Notes: generated from the letters alone by a model not told the origin. 64,000 nucleotides of DNA from Halobaculum marinum (GCF_029338555.1 NZ_CP119989.1:1922001-1986000); one strand, 5' to 3'; shown: positions 1-8,619, counted from the stretch's first letter. Translations and numbers: made by a program.

Positions 1-2
1 GC

Positions 3-434
3 GTCGTCCCGCTGGTGCCGGCGGGACCGCTGTCGGTCGCGGGCGTCCTCGTCTACTTCCTGTTCGCGCCGCCGTCGGCGCCGTCACTCGGTGTCGGGTG
101 GCTCGTCGCGTTCGCCCTCGTCGGGACGGTGGCCTTCGGCGTCGAACACCTCGGCGGGCCACTCGCCTCGCGCGCTGGCGGCGCCGAGACCTCGACGATG
201 GTGTTCGCGGGGGTCGCCTCGCTGGTGCTGTTCTTCGTCGTCGGACCGCTCGGTATCGTCCTCGGCACCGTGGCGGTCGTCCTCGGCGCGGAGTTGCGCG
301 CTGGGAAAGCGCCGCGACCGGCCGTCCGCGCCGCCGCCTACACCGTCGTCGGGATGCTCGCCTCCTCGGTCGCGCAGTTCGTGCTGACGCTGTCGATTCT
401 CGTCGCGTTCCTGGTGGTCGTGTACGTCGTCTGA
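3..434 (+). CDS. DUF456-like membrane protein, 5' end cut by the window edge
   Basis: The reading frame is open from the left edge, so the true start lies outside the window. A GTG at 15 is only an internal valine, and the residues before it (V-V-P-L) continue the conserved P-L-V-P-G/A-G-P-L segment of the DUF456 family. About 140 residues remain. They form three to four hydrophobic segments (roughly residues 5-20, 28-45, 65-95 and 105-137), with a glycine-rich stretch G-P-L-G-I-V-L-G-T that is typical of DUF456. The protein is an integral membrane protein of unknown function. It converges with the amidase gene 50 nt downstream. Family assignment is by recognition of motifs only. Confidence 0.75.
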   Translation, partial: VVPLVPAGPLSVAGVLVYFLFAPPSAPSLGVGWLVAFALVGTVAFGVEHLGGPLASRAGGAETSTMVFAGVASLVLFFVVGPLGIVLGTVAVVLGAELRAGKAPRPAVRAAAYTVVGMLASSVAQFVLTLSILVAFLVVVYVV

Positions 435-485
435 GGCTGCGCCGCCGGTTCGTGGGTCGGGGGTCGCTCGCGGTCCTTTGCGCTC

Positions 486-1877
486 TTACGTGACCGACTC
501 GACAGCCCGCGCGACGCGGAGCGCCGTCTCGTCGTCGCCGAGCGGGGCGACGACCTGTAGTCCGACCGGCAGCCCCTCGGCCGATCCACACGGCACCGAC
601 ACCGCCGGGTTCCCCGTGCAGTTGAACGGCGCGGTGTTCGCGAGCAACTCCCCGGGGCGAACGGCGTCGCCGTCCTCGTCGCCCACCGCGCCGAACGCCG
701 GGGGCATCGTCGGCACCGTCGGCGTCACGAGCACGTCGACGCGGTCGAGACACGACTGCGTCCGCCGGACGAGCCGTCGCCGTGCGTCCCACGCCTCGGC
801 GTAGGCGTCCGTCTCCTGGACCAACGCCCGCCCGCGAGCGACGAGTCGCTCGACCCGCTCGGGGACGCCCAACTCCGCGACGTCGCTCGCGAGCGCCGAC
901 CGCGCCGCCGCCGCACGACCGTCGCCGACCGGTTGGCCGTCGGCGTCGAGGACACGTGCGAACTCTGCGAGCGTGTGCACCTGGTTCACGAACTCGGCGT
1001 CCCCGTGTTCGGGGAACGCCAGCCGCTCGACGGTGGCTCCCGGGAGTCCAGACAAGCCGGTCACGGTCTCCTCGAAGGTCGCCGTCACGCACGGACCGGC
1101 GACCTCGACGAACGGCTCTGGCACCCCGATCCGCAGTCGACCGAGCGGGGCGTCCAACGCCTCCAGCGCGGTCGTCTGGGACGCCGCCGCCGTCGTCGGA
1201 CGGATCGGGTCCGCCCCGGAGACGGCGTCGAGCGTCAGCGCGGCGGTCTTCACGTCAGTCGCTACTACGCCTACGTGGTCGAGCGTCGGCGCGAGGTCGA
1301 GCACGCCCGTGCGCGGCACGCGGTCGTACGTCGGCATCACGCCGACGACGCCGCAACAGGCCGCCGGCAGACGGACGCTCCCGCCGGTGTCGGTGCCGAG
1401 CGCCGCGTCTGCGAGTCCGCCCGCGACCGCCGCCGCGGACCCGCTCGACGACCCGCCCGGCACGCACCCCTCGGCGGCGGGGTTGCGCGTCGCCCCGGCG
1501 CGACACGCCTCGCCGGTGACGCCGAGTGCGAGTGCGTCCATCCGGGTCGTCCCGACGAACTCGGCGCCAGCCGCACGCAGTCGTTCGACGACGGTCGCGT
1601 CCGCCGCCGGCTCCCACCCCAGTGCGTCCGTCCCGGCGTCGTGCACGAGTCCCGCGACGGCGACGTTGTCCTTCGTCGCCACACGAACGTCCGAGAGCGA
1701 CCCCCCACCGAGTCGTGGTGCGCGGGCGGCGGTCGCGAACGCGTCGAACGGGTCCGACCGCTCGGTCGGGGTGGCCGGCTCGAACGCGGGGGCGGTGTCG
1801 TCTCCCCCGAGGTCGGCGACGCGGTCGGCATCTCGCCGCGCTCGCTGTGCGGCGTCGGACGGCGAGTCACCCCTCAT
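486..1877 (-). CDS. amidase signature family hydrolase (GatA/AmiE-like)
   Basis: This 463-residue protein belongs to the amidase signature family, whose members hydrolyse amide bonds with a Ser-cisSer-Lys triad. The lysine is K69 in V-A-T-K-D-N. The glycine/serine loop is G-G-S-S-S-G-S at 141-147. The nucleophile is the serine ending G-T-D-T-G-G-S at 161-167. The length matches stand-alone amidases. No gatB or gatC lies nearby, so a role as the GatA subunit of the tRNA amidotransferase is not supported, and the substrate is unknown. The ATG at 1877 (M-R-G-D-S) is chosen because the longer open frame upstream is arginine-rich and not protein-like. The gene follows the BKACE gene on the same strand with a 70-nt gap. 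Confidence 0.85.
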   Translation of the reverse strand: MRGDSPSDAAQRARRDADRVADLGGDDTAPAFEPATPTERSDPFDAFATAARAPRLGGGSLSDVRVATKDNVAVAGLVHDAGTDALGWEPAADATVVERLRAAGAEFVGTTRMDALALGVTGEACRAGATRNPAAEGCVPGGSSSGSAAAVAGGLADAALGTDTGGSVRLPAACCGVVGVMPTYDRVPRTGVLDLAPTLDHVGVVATDVKTAALTLDAVSGADPIRPTTAAASQTTALEALDAPLGRLRIGVPEPFVEVAGPCVTATFEETVTGLSGLPGATVERLAFPEHGDAEFVNQVHTLAEFARVLDADGQPVGDGRAAAARSALASDVAELGVPERVERLVARGRALVQETDAYAEAWDARRRLVRRTQSCLDRVDVLVTPTVPTMPPAFGAVGDEDGDAVRPGELLANTAPFNCTGNPAVSVPCGSAEGLPVGLQVVAPLGDDETALRVARAVESVT

Positions 1878-1947
1878 GGGCGGGCCTTCGACTACGTGAA
1901 CAAAGGCGTTCTGGCGGCTGCGTCGCCCGCACCGCAGATTGTGAAGA

Positions 1948-2793
1948 TCAGCGGCGAGACTCCACGCCGAGCAGGTCGCGCGCCTCCGCGGGCGAGGCCA
2001 CCGGCCGACCGAGTTCCTCGGCGATCCGGACGGTGCGCTCGACGAGCGCCTCGTTGGTGGCGAGTTCCCCCTTCCGCAGGTAGCTGTTGTCCTCCAAGCC
2101 GACCCGGACGTGCCCACCGAGGAGCAGCGACTGAGTCGTCAACGGGAGTTGGTGGGGGCCGAAGCCGATCACGTTGAACTCCGCTCGCTCTGGGAGTTGG
2201 TCGACCATCCGCTGGAGGTTCGCGGGCGACGGCGGCGCGAGCGTCCCCGGCCCGAAGATGAGGTTCAGGTACGGCGGGTCCGCCAGATCGTCGAGGATGC
2301 GGAACGACTCGTTCAGGTGGCCGTTGTTGAACACCTCCAACTCCGGCTTGATCCCCCGCTCGCGCATCTCGGCGTGGAGGCCGTCGATGGTGTCGCGGGT
2401 GTTCTCGCTCGTCAGCCGCCGCCCGCGGTTCATCGGTCCCATGTCGAGGCTCGCCATCTCCGGCGCCGGGTCGGTGCGCAACGGCTCCGCCCGGAGCGCG
2501 TCCGGCGCGGCGGTGCCGCCGGTCGAGTGCTGGACGATCACGTCGTCGGTCGCGTCGCGGACGGCGTCGGTCACCGCCTGGAACCGCTCGGTCGAGAACG
2601 CCCGCTCCCCGTTGTCGCGCCGGGCATGGAGGTGGACGACCGCCGCCCCCGCCGCCTCGACCGCGGCGGCCGCTGCGGCGATCTCATCGGGCGTCTCGGG
2701 GAGGTCCGGGTGCGCCTCCTTCCCCTGGATGCCGCCCGTGAGCGCCGCGGTGACGACGACCGGCTTCCCGTCGAGGTACTCATCGTACGTCAT
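1948..2793 (-). CDS. BKACE family beta-keto acid cleavage enzyme (DUF849)
   Basis: The 281-residue protein has the marks of the 3-keto-5-aminohexanoate cleavage enzyme family. These are a T-A-A-L-T-G-G start near residues 15-21, the zinc-binding H-L-H-A-R motif (H54 and H56), an H-S-T-G-G segment and a C-terminal G-G-H-V-R-V-G-L-E-D-N block near 227-237. Family members cleave a beta-keto acid with acetyl-CoA to give a CoA ester and acetoacetate. The founding member acts in lysine fermentation, but no other lysine-fermentation gene lies here, so the substrate is undetermined. The gene overlaps the preceding small cysteine protein by an ATGA, which implies translational coupling. Confidence 0.88.
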   Translation of the reverse strand: MTYDEYLDGKPVVVTAALTGGIQGKEAHPDLPETPDEIAAAAAAVEAAGAAVVHLHARRDNGERAFSTERFQAVTDAVRDATDDVIVQHSTGGTAAPDALRAEPLRTDPAPEMASLDMGPMNRGRRLTSENTRDTIDGLHAEMRERGIKPELEVFNNGHLNESFRILDDLADPPYLNLIFGPGTLAPPSPANLQRMVDQLPERAEFNVIGFGPHQLPLTTQSLLLGGHVRVGLEDNSYLRKGELATNEALVERTVRIAEELGRPVASPAEARDLLGVESRR

Positions 2794-2984
2794 TCGTCCC
2801 AGTCCAGCCCCGCCTCGGCGCGGTACACCTCGCAGTCCGCTTCGGGGTCGAGTCCGTACCGCTCGGTGCAGATGTCGGCGTGGACCGGTTGGACGAACTC
2901 CTCGGTCACCGTGCAGAACGCGCGGGCGGTGTCGAACTGCCGTTCACCGTCGGAGTCGCGGTAGTCGAGATGTGGACAGGCCAT
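2790..2984 (-). CDS. small four-cysteine protein coupled to BKACE
   Basis: A 64-residue acidic protein that I do not recognise as a named family. It has four cysteines at about residues 3, 24, 39 and 51. The first lies in A-C-P-H-L near the N terminus, and the others are spaced through the chain, so a zinc or iron-sulfur site is possible but not shown. No signal peptide or membrane segment is visible. Its stop overlaps the BKACE start by 4 nt, so the two are very likely co-translated, and this protein may serve that enzyme. It lies just downstream of the MaoC-like gene on the same strand (gap 90 nt). Confidence 0.7.
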   Translation of the reverse strand: MACPHLDYRDSDGERQFDTARAFCTVTEEFVQPVHADICTERYGLDPEADCEVYRAEAGLDWDE

Positions 2985-3074
2985 ACCGGTCCCACACCGG
3001 GCGAGCGCTTCAATGCGTGTATCGGTGACACGTGTGTCACCAGCGCCACTCGGTCGTCGCCAGCGACGACGGGG

Positions 3075-3467
3075 TCACGCCAAGACGACGCCCTCGAACC
3101 CGCCCGTGAGGACGACCTCCTCGGTGTCGCGTCGGAAACAGACGATATCCGCGTCCAGATCGGCGCGGTCACCGCGGGGCGTCACCTCCTCGATGGTCAC
3201 CTCACAGGTGATCGGCTGACCAGTGTAGACGGGCCGGACGAACTCGTACGTCATCTCGCGCGCGAGTACGTCGAGGTCGCCGCCGATCTTCGTCGGGAGC
3301 GTCGCCGTGAGCAGGCCGTGGACGAGCAGCCGTCCGTCCTCGTCTGGCTGTTCGTGATGCTCGCCGCGATCGCCGGACACGTCGGCGAACGCCCGTACGT
3401 CGTCGACGGTGAAGGTGCGTTCGTGGCGGAGGACGGTGCCCGGGTCCGGGAGGTCGTCGGGGTGCAT
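3075..3467 (-). CDS. MaoC-like (hotdog fold) dehydratase-family protein
   Basis: The predicted 130-residue protein resembles MaoC/R-hydratase hotdog proteins, which hydrate or dehydrate acyl-CoA thioesters. Family features are R-T-F-T-x-x-D-V-R-A-F-A-D-V-S-G-D near the N terminus, the V-H-G-L-L segment, and a late Y-E-F-V-R-P-V-Y-T-G-Q strand. The usual G-D-x-N-P-x-H is altered to G-D-R-G-E-H-H, so the catalytic aspartate and histidine may still be present. The ATG at 3467 starts a typical family N terminus. A GTG at 3545 overlaps the previous stop (GTGA) and would add 26 acidic, low-complexity residues, so the start is uncertain. Confidence 0.72.
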   Translation of the reverse strand: MHPDDLPDPGTVLRHERTFTVDDVRAFADVSGDRGEHHEQPDEDGRLLVHGLLTATLPTKIGGDLDVLAREMTYEFVRPVYTGQPITCEVTIEEVTPRGDRADLDADIVCFRRDTEEVVLTGGFEGVVLA

Positions 3468-3541
3468 ACGCGGCGTGTCAGGCCGACGGCGCTTGGTCCT
3501 GTCGCCGGCGTCCTCGCCGGCGTCCGCGTCGGCGTCGGCGA

Positions 3542-3745
3542 TCACCCGACGAGCCGCGAGCGTGCCGCGGCGAACGCCGTGAACACCGCGTAACTGGCCA
3601 GCACGTAGAACGCGATCCAGCCCGCGATCGTCGAGGCGTTCCCGCCGGAGACGTTGAACGCAGCCAACGCCCCTCCCTGGATCAACGACAGCGCCGCGCG
3701 CTCGGGCGAGAGGAGCCTCGTCCCGTCTGCGCTGCGCCGTGTCAC
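3542..3745 (-). CDS. small two-helix membrane protein
   Basis: A 67-residue protein with two hydrophobic segments at about residues 15-30 and 39-60, so it is probably an integral membrane hairpin. No family is recognised. Its start overlaps the stop of the amidohydrolase gene by 4 nt (3742-3745). Its stop overlaps a possible GTG start of the MaoC-like gene. It is therefore part of a run of coupled genes from the HD hydrolase to the MaoC-like gene. The compact arrangement and good codon use support a real gene. Confidence 0.6.
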   Translation of the reverse strand: MTRRSADGTRLLSPERAALSLIQGGALAAFNVSGGNASTIAGWIAFYVLASYAVFTAFAAARSRLVG

Positions 3746-4770
3746 GTCACCGTCTTCACGTCGCCCTGCCCGGCGCGCCGCACGACCGCCCGCACGGGGT
3801 CGCGGACGCCGGCGAGGTTGTCCGTGTCGCCGTCGAGTACGAGCAGGCGGGCGTCGCGCCCCTCCTCGATGACGCCACAGTTCAGCCCCGCCACCTCGGC
3901 GCCGTTGACCGTCGCCATCCGGAGCACCTCCACGGCGCTCGCGTCCGTCAGCTTCGCGGTAAACTCCATCTCGCGGAACATCGACGGGCTGTCGAGCATC
4001 ACGTTGTCCGTGCCGAGCGCCACCGTGGTCCGGTCGAGCAACTCGCGGAGGGGCGGGACGCCGACGCCGGTGACGAGGTTCGACCGCGGGCAGACGACGA
4101 CGGGCCAGCCCTCGGCCTCTAAGCGGTCCAGTTGGTGCTGCTCGGGGTGGACCATGTGGACGATGTGGTCTGGGTCCAGATCCATCGCCGCGTCGACGTC
4201 GTGGTGGTCGCGCTCGCCGGCGTGGATGCCGAACAGTTTGCCGGCCTCGCGCGTGGCCGCACGCTCGGCGTCGAAGTCGGCGTCGCGCGCGCCGCTGGCA
4301 CCGAACCCCGCGGCGAACGGGTGTTCCATCGCCTCGACCGTCTCACGCCCGAGGACGACCGACTCGATCGGGAGGTCCTCGACCGCCGCCGCGATGGCGT
4401 CGACGCCGGCCACGCCGCCCTCGCGGAACTCCACGTGCGCGGTCGTCCCGGTCGCGTGCATGTAGCGAAGCGATCGGCGCATCGCGGCGACAAGTTCCTC
4501 GTCGGGCGTGTTCCGAAGGATCCGGTGTTTCAGGCCGTCCGGCGGAGCGACGAGCGCGTCGAGGTCGAGACCACGACCCGCCTCCTTCGCGACGGAGTCG
4601 CCGATGTGGGTGTGAGCGTTCACGAACGCCGGGCAGACGATGTCGTCGCTGTCGACGCTCGCCTCCTCGACGGCGACGATAGTGCCGTCCTCGACGACGA
4701 CGCGGCCCTCGACCGCCTCGAAGTCGCGGCCGACGAGCACCGTCCCCTCGTACGTCTCCGCCTCGCTCAT
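3742..4770 (-). CDS. amidohydrolase-family metal-dependent hydrolase
   Basis: The 342-residue protein has the amidohydrolase plan: an N-terminal small beta domain, then F-V-N-A-H-T-H-I-G-D (first metal histidines), an internal G-I-H-A-G-E near residue 185, H-M-V-H, and a final G-T-D-N motif near 270 carrying the catalytic aspartate. This resembles the cytosine-deaminase/chlorohydrolase (TRZ/ATZ-like) branch, so deamination of a nucleobase or related ring is likely. The true substrate cannot be told. It starts at the ATG at 4770 inside an ATGA overlap with the HD hydrolase stop at 4767. The much longer open frame to 6285 runs antisense-like through the HD gene and is not coding. Confidence 0.85.
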   Translation of the reverse strand: MSEAETYEGTVLVGRDFEAVEGRVVVEDGTIVAVEEASVDSDDIVCPAFVNAHTHIGDSVAKEAGRGLDLDALVAPPDGLKHRILRNTPDEELVAAMRRSLRYMHATGTTAHVEFREGGVAGVDAIAAAVEDLPIESVVLGRETVEAMEHPFAAGFGASGARDADFDAERAATREAGKLFGIHAGERDHHDVDAAMDLDPDHIVHMVHPEQHQLDRLEAEGWPVVVCPRSNLVTGVGVPPLRELLDRTTVALGTDNVMLDSPSMFREMEFTAKLTDASAVEVLRMATVNGAEVAGLNCGVIEEGRDARLLVLDGDTDNLAGVRDPVRAVVRRAGQGDVKTVT

Positions 4771-6017
4771 TCGACTGTCCCCGCACCCGCCCCGGCGTCG
4801 AACTCGTCGAGGCTGGCGTTCACCCGGCGGCGCACGTCGGAGACGAGCGTCCCGTCCAGGTCGAGACCGAGCACGTCGACGGCGGCTTTGCCGACGCGCT
4901 CGGTCGCGTCCGCGACGGTGTACACGCCCATGCGCCACTGCTGTTTCTGGGCGGTGCGCAGGCCGTCGACGAGCGGCGAGTGGTCCCCGAGACGGCGGAT
5001 GTCGCCGTTCACCAGCACCTCGGAGGTGGACTCCGTCATCGATGGCTCCCCGGGCACGTCGAGGACGACCTCTGCGGCGGGCACCTCGGCGCGGTCGGCG
5101 ATGTCGGCCTCCAACGCTCGGATCGCCTCGTGGTCGGCCTCCCGGAGTGCGTCGGGGGTGTCGTCGTACTCCGCCCAGACGGCGCGCTTGTAGAGGTCGC
5201 GGCGGTCGTAGCGCTCGGCGAACTCCGCCGTGTCGGGCGTCATGCGCAGCGCCGTGATCAGGTCGTAGTCGTCCATCCGGCGCACCTGAGCGGCGTCGAG
5301 GTCGGGCGTCGCGAGCAGGCGCTCGGTCGCCCGGCGGAGCATCGCCTTCGAGATGCGCGCGACCGGGTGGGCGTACACGGTGGGCGTCATCAGCGCGCGC
5401 GCCATCAGCAGCGACTCGGCGGTCTGGACGTTCCCCTCGTCGAGCACGAGGTCGCCGTCGGCGAACGTCAACTCCCGAATGAGTCGCTCGTGGTCGATGG
5501 TGCCGTAGGGGACGCCGGTGTGGTGGGCGTCGCGAACGAGGTAGTCCATGCGGTCGACGTCCAACTCTCCGGAGACCAGTTGGCCGTACTTCCCCTCGCC
5601 GGCGATGAGCCCCGCCACCCGCTCGGGGTCGAGGTCGTGGGTCTCCAGCACGTCGCCGACCTCCGTCTCGACGAGCAGGTCGTGCACGTCGTCGTGGTAG
5701 AGGCCGGTGTGGCGGTGGATCAACTCCTCGACGTTGTGGCTGAACGGCGCGTGTCCGATGTCGTGGAGGAGGGCCGCCGCACGGACGCGCTCGGCCTCGA
5801 CACCCTCGATGCCGATGGAGTCGAGCGCGCGGTCGGCGAGGTGGTACACGCCGAGCGAGTGCTCGAAGCGGGTGTGGTTCGCGGAGGGGTACACCAGTTT
5901 CACCGTGCCGAGTTGGGCGATCCGACGCAATCGCTGGACCGGCCCCGTGTCGAGGAGGTCCGCCGCGACGCCGTCCACGGAGATGTGGTCGTGGACGGAG
6001 TCTTTGATCGTCGTCAT
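4767..6017 (-). CDS. HD-domain phosphohydrolase, SAMHD1/dGTPase-like (copy 1)
   Basis: A 416-residue HD-superfamily protein. The metal site is visible: H53 in T-R-F-E-H-S, H85-D86 in L-L-H-D-I-G-H, and D155 in D-V-D-R-M-D-Y. This layout matches SAMHD1-like and YdhJ-like hydrolases, which act on nucleotides, often dNTPs, although activity on dNTPs here is inference. The C-terminal third (about 280-416) is a family-specific extension. A close paralogue lies at 6916-8091 and shares near-identical blocks, including the stretch around D-V-D-R-M-D-Y. The start at 6017 (M-T-T-I-K-D-S-V-H-D) matches the paralogue's N terminus. The gene heads the run of coupled genes to the MaoC-like gene. Confidence 0.88.
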   Translation of the reverse strand: MTTIKDSVHDHISVDGVAADLLDTGPVQRLRRIAQLGTVKLVYPSANHTRFEHSLGVYHLADRALDSIGIEGVEAERVRAAALLHDIGHAPFSHNVEELIHRHTGLYHDDVHDLLVETEVGDVLETHDLDPERVAGLIAGEGKYGQLVSGELDVDRMDYLVRDAHHTGVPYGTIDHERLIRELTFADGDLVLDEGNVQTAESLLMARALMTPTVYAHPVARISKAMLRRATERLLATPDLDAAQVRRMDDYDLITALRMTPDTAEFAERYDRRDLYKRAVWAEYDDTPDALREADHEAIRALEADIADRAEVPAAEVVLDVPGEPSMTESTSEVLVNGDIRRLGDHSPLVDGLRTAQKQQWRMGVYTVADATERVGKAAVDVLGLDLDGTLVSDVRRRVNASLDEFDAGAGAGTVE

Positions 6018-6153
6018 TGGCCCGGGATTCGCCGTCACCCGGTATAAACTGTGGGCGACACGACCGCTGGCGAGACGTGGGTGATCGTTCGTCGTGTTTC
6101 CTGCGCCGAAGGTGGCCCGAAAGGATATGCGCCTCCCAGGCCACTCGCCTCCC

Positions 6154-6894
6154 ATGAGAGCAGGCACACAGCGGTCCCTCTGGCTCGCCGCCGGACTCGC
6201 CCTCCTCGTCGCGCTCGCCGGCTGTACCGGTGGGGGAGCGCCGTACGACGGTGCCCCCTCGGCAGAGGAGGTCGAGCAGGGCCACGAGGAGGCGCTGCGC
6301 GACGCGGGGAGTTTCACGTACAACCAGACGGTCACGGTGAACGCGAGTTTCGTCCAGGTGACCAGCAACACGTCCGCGGCGGTCGAGTTGGACCCCGACA
6401 CGTACCTGTACCGTAGCCAGACGGGCGACTCCACCGTCGAGGTGTACGCGCCGGCCGACGGCCAGCCGTACGTCCGCTCGCAGTCGGGGAGCACGATCCG
6501 CTACGACCGCGCGGAGAACGACTCGGTCCCGAACGCGAGTCGGTTCGCGTCGCCCCCGCTCGACGACCTCGCGTCGGACTTCGACTTCGCCGCGAACGGC
6601 ACCGCCCAGGTCGACGGCGAACAGACGTACGTGTACGAGGCGAACCTCTCGACGCTGAACGAGTCGGCGGTCGGCCCCATCGGCGAGGCGCTCGCGGACG
6701 CCGACGCGACCGACGCGACGGTCGCCGTCTACGTCCGCTCGGACGGCCTCGTGAAACGGGTCGCGTACGACTTCGTCGTGGAGGGGTTCGGCGAGCCGGC
6801 GCGCTTCTCGCTGACGCTGACCTACGAGGACGTCGGGTCGACGACGGTAGCGGAGCCGTCGTGGCTGGAAGAGGCGCAGTCGGCGACGAACTGA
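6154..6894 (+). CDS. secreted lipoprotein of haloarchaeal type
   Basis: The 246-residue protein starts with a signal segment and a lipobox L-A-G-C (cysteine 24), followed by a glycine/serine linker, so it should be lipid-anchored on the outer face of the membrane. The mature part is acidic and rich in beta-forming residues, with several N-x-S/T sites. It resembles the haloarchaeal DUF7537 lipoproteins, which have an outer-membrane-lipoprotein-carrier-like fold, but this is a tentative match. The ATG at 6154 is preferred because it leads directly into the signal peptide; an earlier ATG at 6094 adds 20 poorly suited residues. It is transcribed away from one HD gene and towards the other. Confidence 0.75.
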   Translation: MRAGTQRSLWLAAGLALLVALAGCTGGGAPYDGAPSAEEVEQGHEEALRDAGSFTYNQTVTVNASFVQVTSNTSAAVELDPDTYLYRSQTGDSTVEVYAPADGQPYVRSQSGSTIRYDRAENDSVPNASRFASPPLDDLASDFDFAANGTAQVDGEQTYVYEANLSTLNESAVGPIGEALADADATDATVAVYVRSDGLVKRVAYDFVVEGFGEPARFSLTLTYEDVGSTTVAEPSWLEEAQSATN

Positions 6895-6915
6895 CCGCGG
6901 CGCTGTTTTGCGGAT

Positions 6916-8091
6916 TCAGTCTCTGATCGCACCCGCCCGCACACCGAGCACGTCCTCGGCGGCGGCGGCGACGGCGTCCGTCTCGCCGGCGGGCGCGTAC
7001 ACACCCATCCGCCAGCCGGCGCGTTGGGCGGCGCGCAGTCCCGCGACCAACTCGGAGGCGTCCTCCAGCCGTTGCGGGACGCCGTCGACGACGACGCGAC
7101 TGCCCGCCTCGGTGAACGTCGGGCGACCGGGCACGTCGACGATAACCTCGCGCTCGTCGACGCCGGCGATGTCGGCGATCTCACTCGCGGCGGCGCGCTC
7201 GTCGGCGTAGTCGAACTCGACGACGTTCGCGGGCGTCGCCGACAGGTCGGTCCAGATCGCTCGCTTGTAGAGGTCGCGGTACTCGATGCGCTCGCCCAAC
7301 TCGGGGACGTGCTCGCGCAGGGCGACCAGCAGGTCGTGGTCGGCCATCCGCCGGAACGTCTCCACGTCGACGCCGGCGTCGGACTCCAGCAGACGCTCGG
7401 AGGCTCGCTCCAGCATCGCGCCCGCGACGCGAGAGACGTGGTGGCGATAGACGGTCGCGTCCATCAGGGCACGCGCGAGGAGGAGCGACTCGGCGGTCTG
7501 GACGTTCCCCTCGGCGAGCACGAGCGCGCCGTCGCGGTACTGAAGCTCTCTGACGAGGCGTTCGTGGTCGATGGTGCCGTAGGGGACGCCCGTGTGGTGG
7601 GCGTCGCGCACGAGGTAGTCCATGCGGTCGACGTCCAGTTCGCCGGAGACGAGTTGGCCCAGTTCACCCTCGCCGCGGACGATGGCGGCGACGCGGTCGA
7701 CGGAGAGGTCGTGGTCGCGGAGCACGTCGCCGGCGTCTGTCGTGCCGAGGAGGTCACCGATCTCGTCGTGGTCGACGCCGGTTCGTCGGGCGATCACCTC
7801 CTCGGTCTGGTGACCGTACGGGCCGTGACCGACGTCGTGGAGGAGGGCGGCCGCACGGAGGTGGCGTGCGCGGTCGCCGTCGACGCCGAGGTACTCCAAC
7901 GCGCGGGAGGCGAGGTGGTACACGCCCAGCGAGTGCTCGAAGCGCGTGTGGGAGGCGGAGGGGTAGACCAGACGGACGGTGGAGAGCTGCTTGATGTGGC
8001 GCAGGCGTTGGAGGGTGCGCGTGTCGAGGAGGTCCTGCGCGACGGGGTCGAGGGTGATGTAGTCGTGGACGCTGTCCTTGATCGCCTTCAT
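6916..8091 (-). CDS. HD-domain phosphohydrolase, SAMHD1/dGTPase-like (copy 2)
   Basis: A 391-residue paralogue of the product at 4767-6017. It has the same metal residues at the same positions: H53, H85-D86 in L-L-H-D-V-G-H, and the D-V-D-R-M-D-Y segment. The two differ mostly in the region after about residue 250, and this copy is 25 residues shorter at the C terminus. The ATG at 8091 (M-K-A-I-K-D-S-V-H-D) aligns with copy 1. It converges with the lipoprotein gene with only about 20 nt between the stops. A nucleotide phosphohydrolase role is likely from the family, and the substrate is unknown. Confidence 0.88.
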   Translation of the reverse strand: MKAIKDSVHDYITLDPVAQDLLDTRTLQRLRHIKQLSTVRLVYPSASHTRFEHSLGVYHLASRALEYLGVDGDRARHLRAAALLHDVGHGPYGHQTEEVIARRTGVDHDEIGDLLGTTDAGDVLRDHDLSVDRVAAIVRGEGELGQLVSGELDVDRMDYLVRDAHHTGVPYGTIDHERLVRELQYRDGALVLAEGNVQTAESLLLARALMDATVYRHHVSRVAGAMLERASERLLESDAGVDVETFRRMADHDLLVALREHVPELGERIEYRDLYKRAIWTDLSATPANVVEFDYADERAAASEIADIAGVDEREVIVDVPGRPTFTEAGSRVVVDGVPQRLEDASELVAGLRAAQRAGWRMGVYAPAGETDAVAAAAEDVLGVRAGAIRD

Positions 8092-8169
8092 GATAGGGTA
8101 CTGGCGAGAGTGTGGGGTGTAGTGCTGTCGGTGTGTCGGTGTCCCCGCGTCGCCGGGGTGACCCACCCC

Positions 8170-8619
8170 TCAGATCGGGACGCCGGCCTCTTCGTAGTCC
8201 GTCCCGAGGATCACCATCGTCTGCGAGCGGTCGAACCCGTCCATCGTCGCGATCTGACCGAACATCAACTCCCGGAGGTCGTCGGTCGACTCCGCGAACA
8301 CCCGCATCATCACGTCGTACTCCCCGGTCGTGAGATGGACCTCTCGGACCCCCTCGACCTCGCGGAGCGTCTCCAGCGCCTCCTCCTCGTGGCCCTGCTG
8401 GACGCGCAGGCCGACGAACGCCGAGACGCCGTAGCCGAGCGCCTTCGGGTCGACCTCCGCGCGGTACCCCTTCAGGACGCCCGCCTCCTCCAGCCGCGAG
8501 ACGCGCTCGTGGACGGTCGCGCTCGACATGTCGATCTGTCGGGCCACCTCGCTGAACGGCGTCCGCGCGTCCGCCTGGAGGATCCGGAGGATGGCGCGGT
8601 CCGTGTCGTCGAGTTCCAT
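8170..8619 (-). CDS. Lrp/AsnC family transcriptional regulator
   Basis: A 149-residue regulator with an N-terminal winged helix (D-D-T-D-R-A-I-L-R-I-L-Q, then T-P-F-S-E-V-A-R and the recognition region S-S-A-T-V-H-E-R-V-S-R-L). A C-terminal RAM/AsnC ligand-binding domain follows (about 65-145), including the H-L-T-T-G-E-Y-D segment. Such proteins form octamers and sense amino acids or other small metabolites. The start at 8619 gives the canonical M-E-L-D-D-T-D-R. The target and ligand are not evident. It lies between the HD hydrolase and the inositol-phosphatase-family gene on the same strand. Confidence 0.9.
   Translation of the reverse strand: MELDDTDRAILRILQADARTPFSEVARQIDMSSATVHERVSRLEEAGVLKGYRAEVDPKALGYGVSAFVGLRVQQGHEEEALETLREVEGVREVHLTTGEYDVMMRVFAESTDDLRELMFGQIATMDGFDRSQTMVILGTDYEEAGVPI

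Noticed and set aside
6017-6494. Upstream extension of the HD and amidohydrolase frames to 6285 and 6494
   Set aside because: The extended parts overlap the lipoprotein gene on the other strand and are arginine- or serine-rich without domain content. The inner ATG starts match the paralogue and family N termini.
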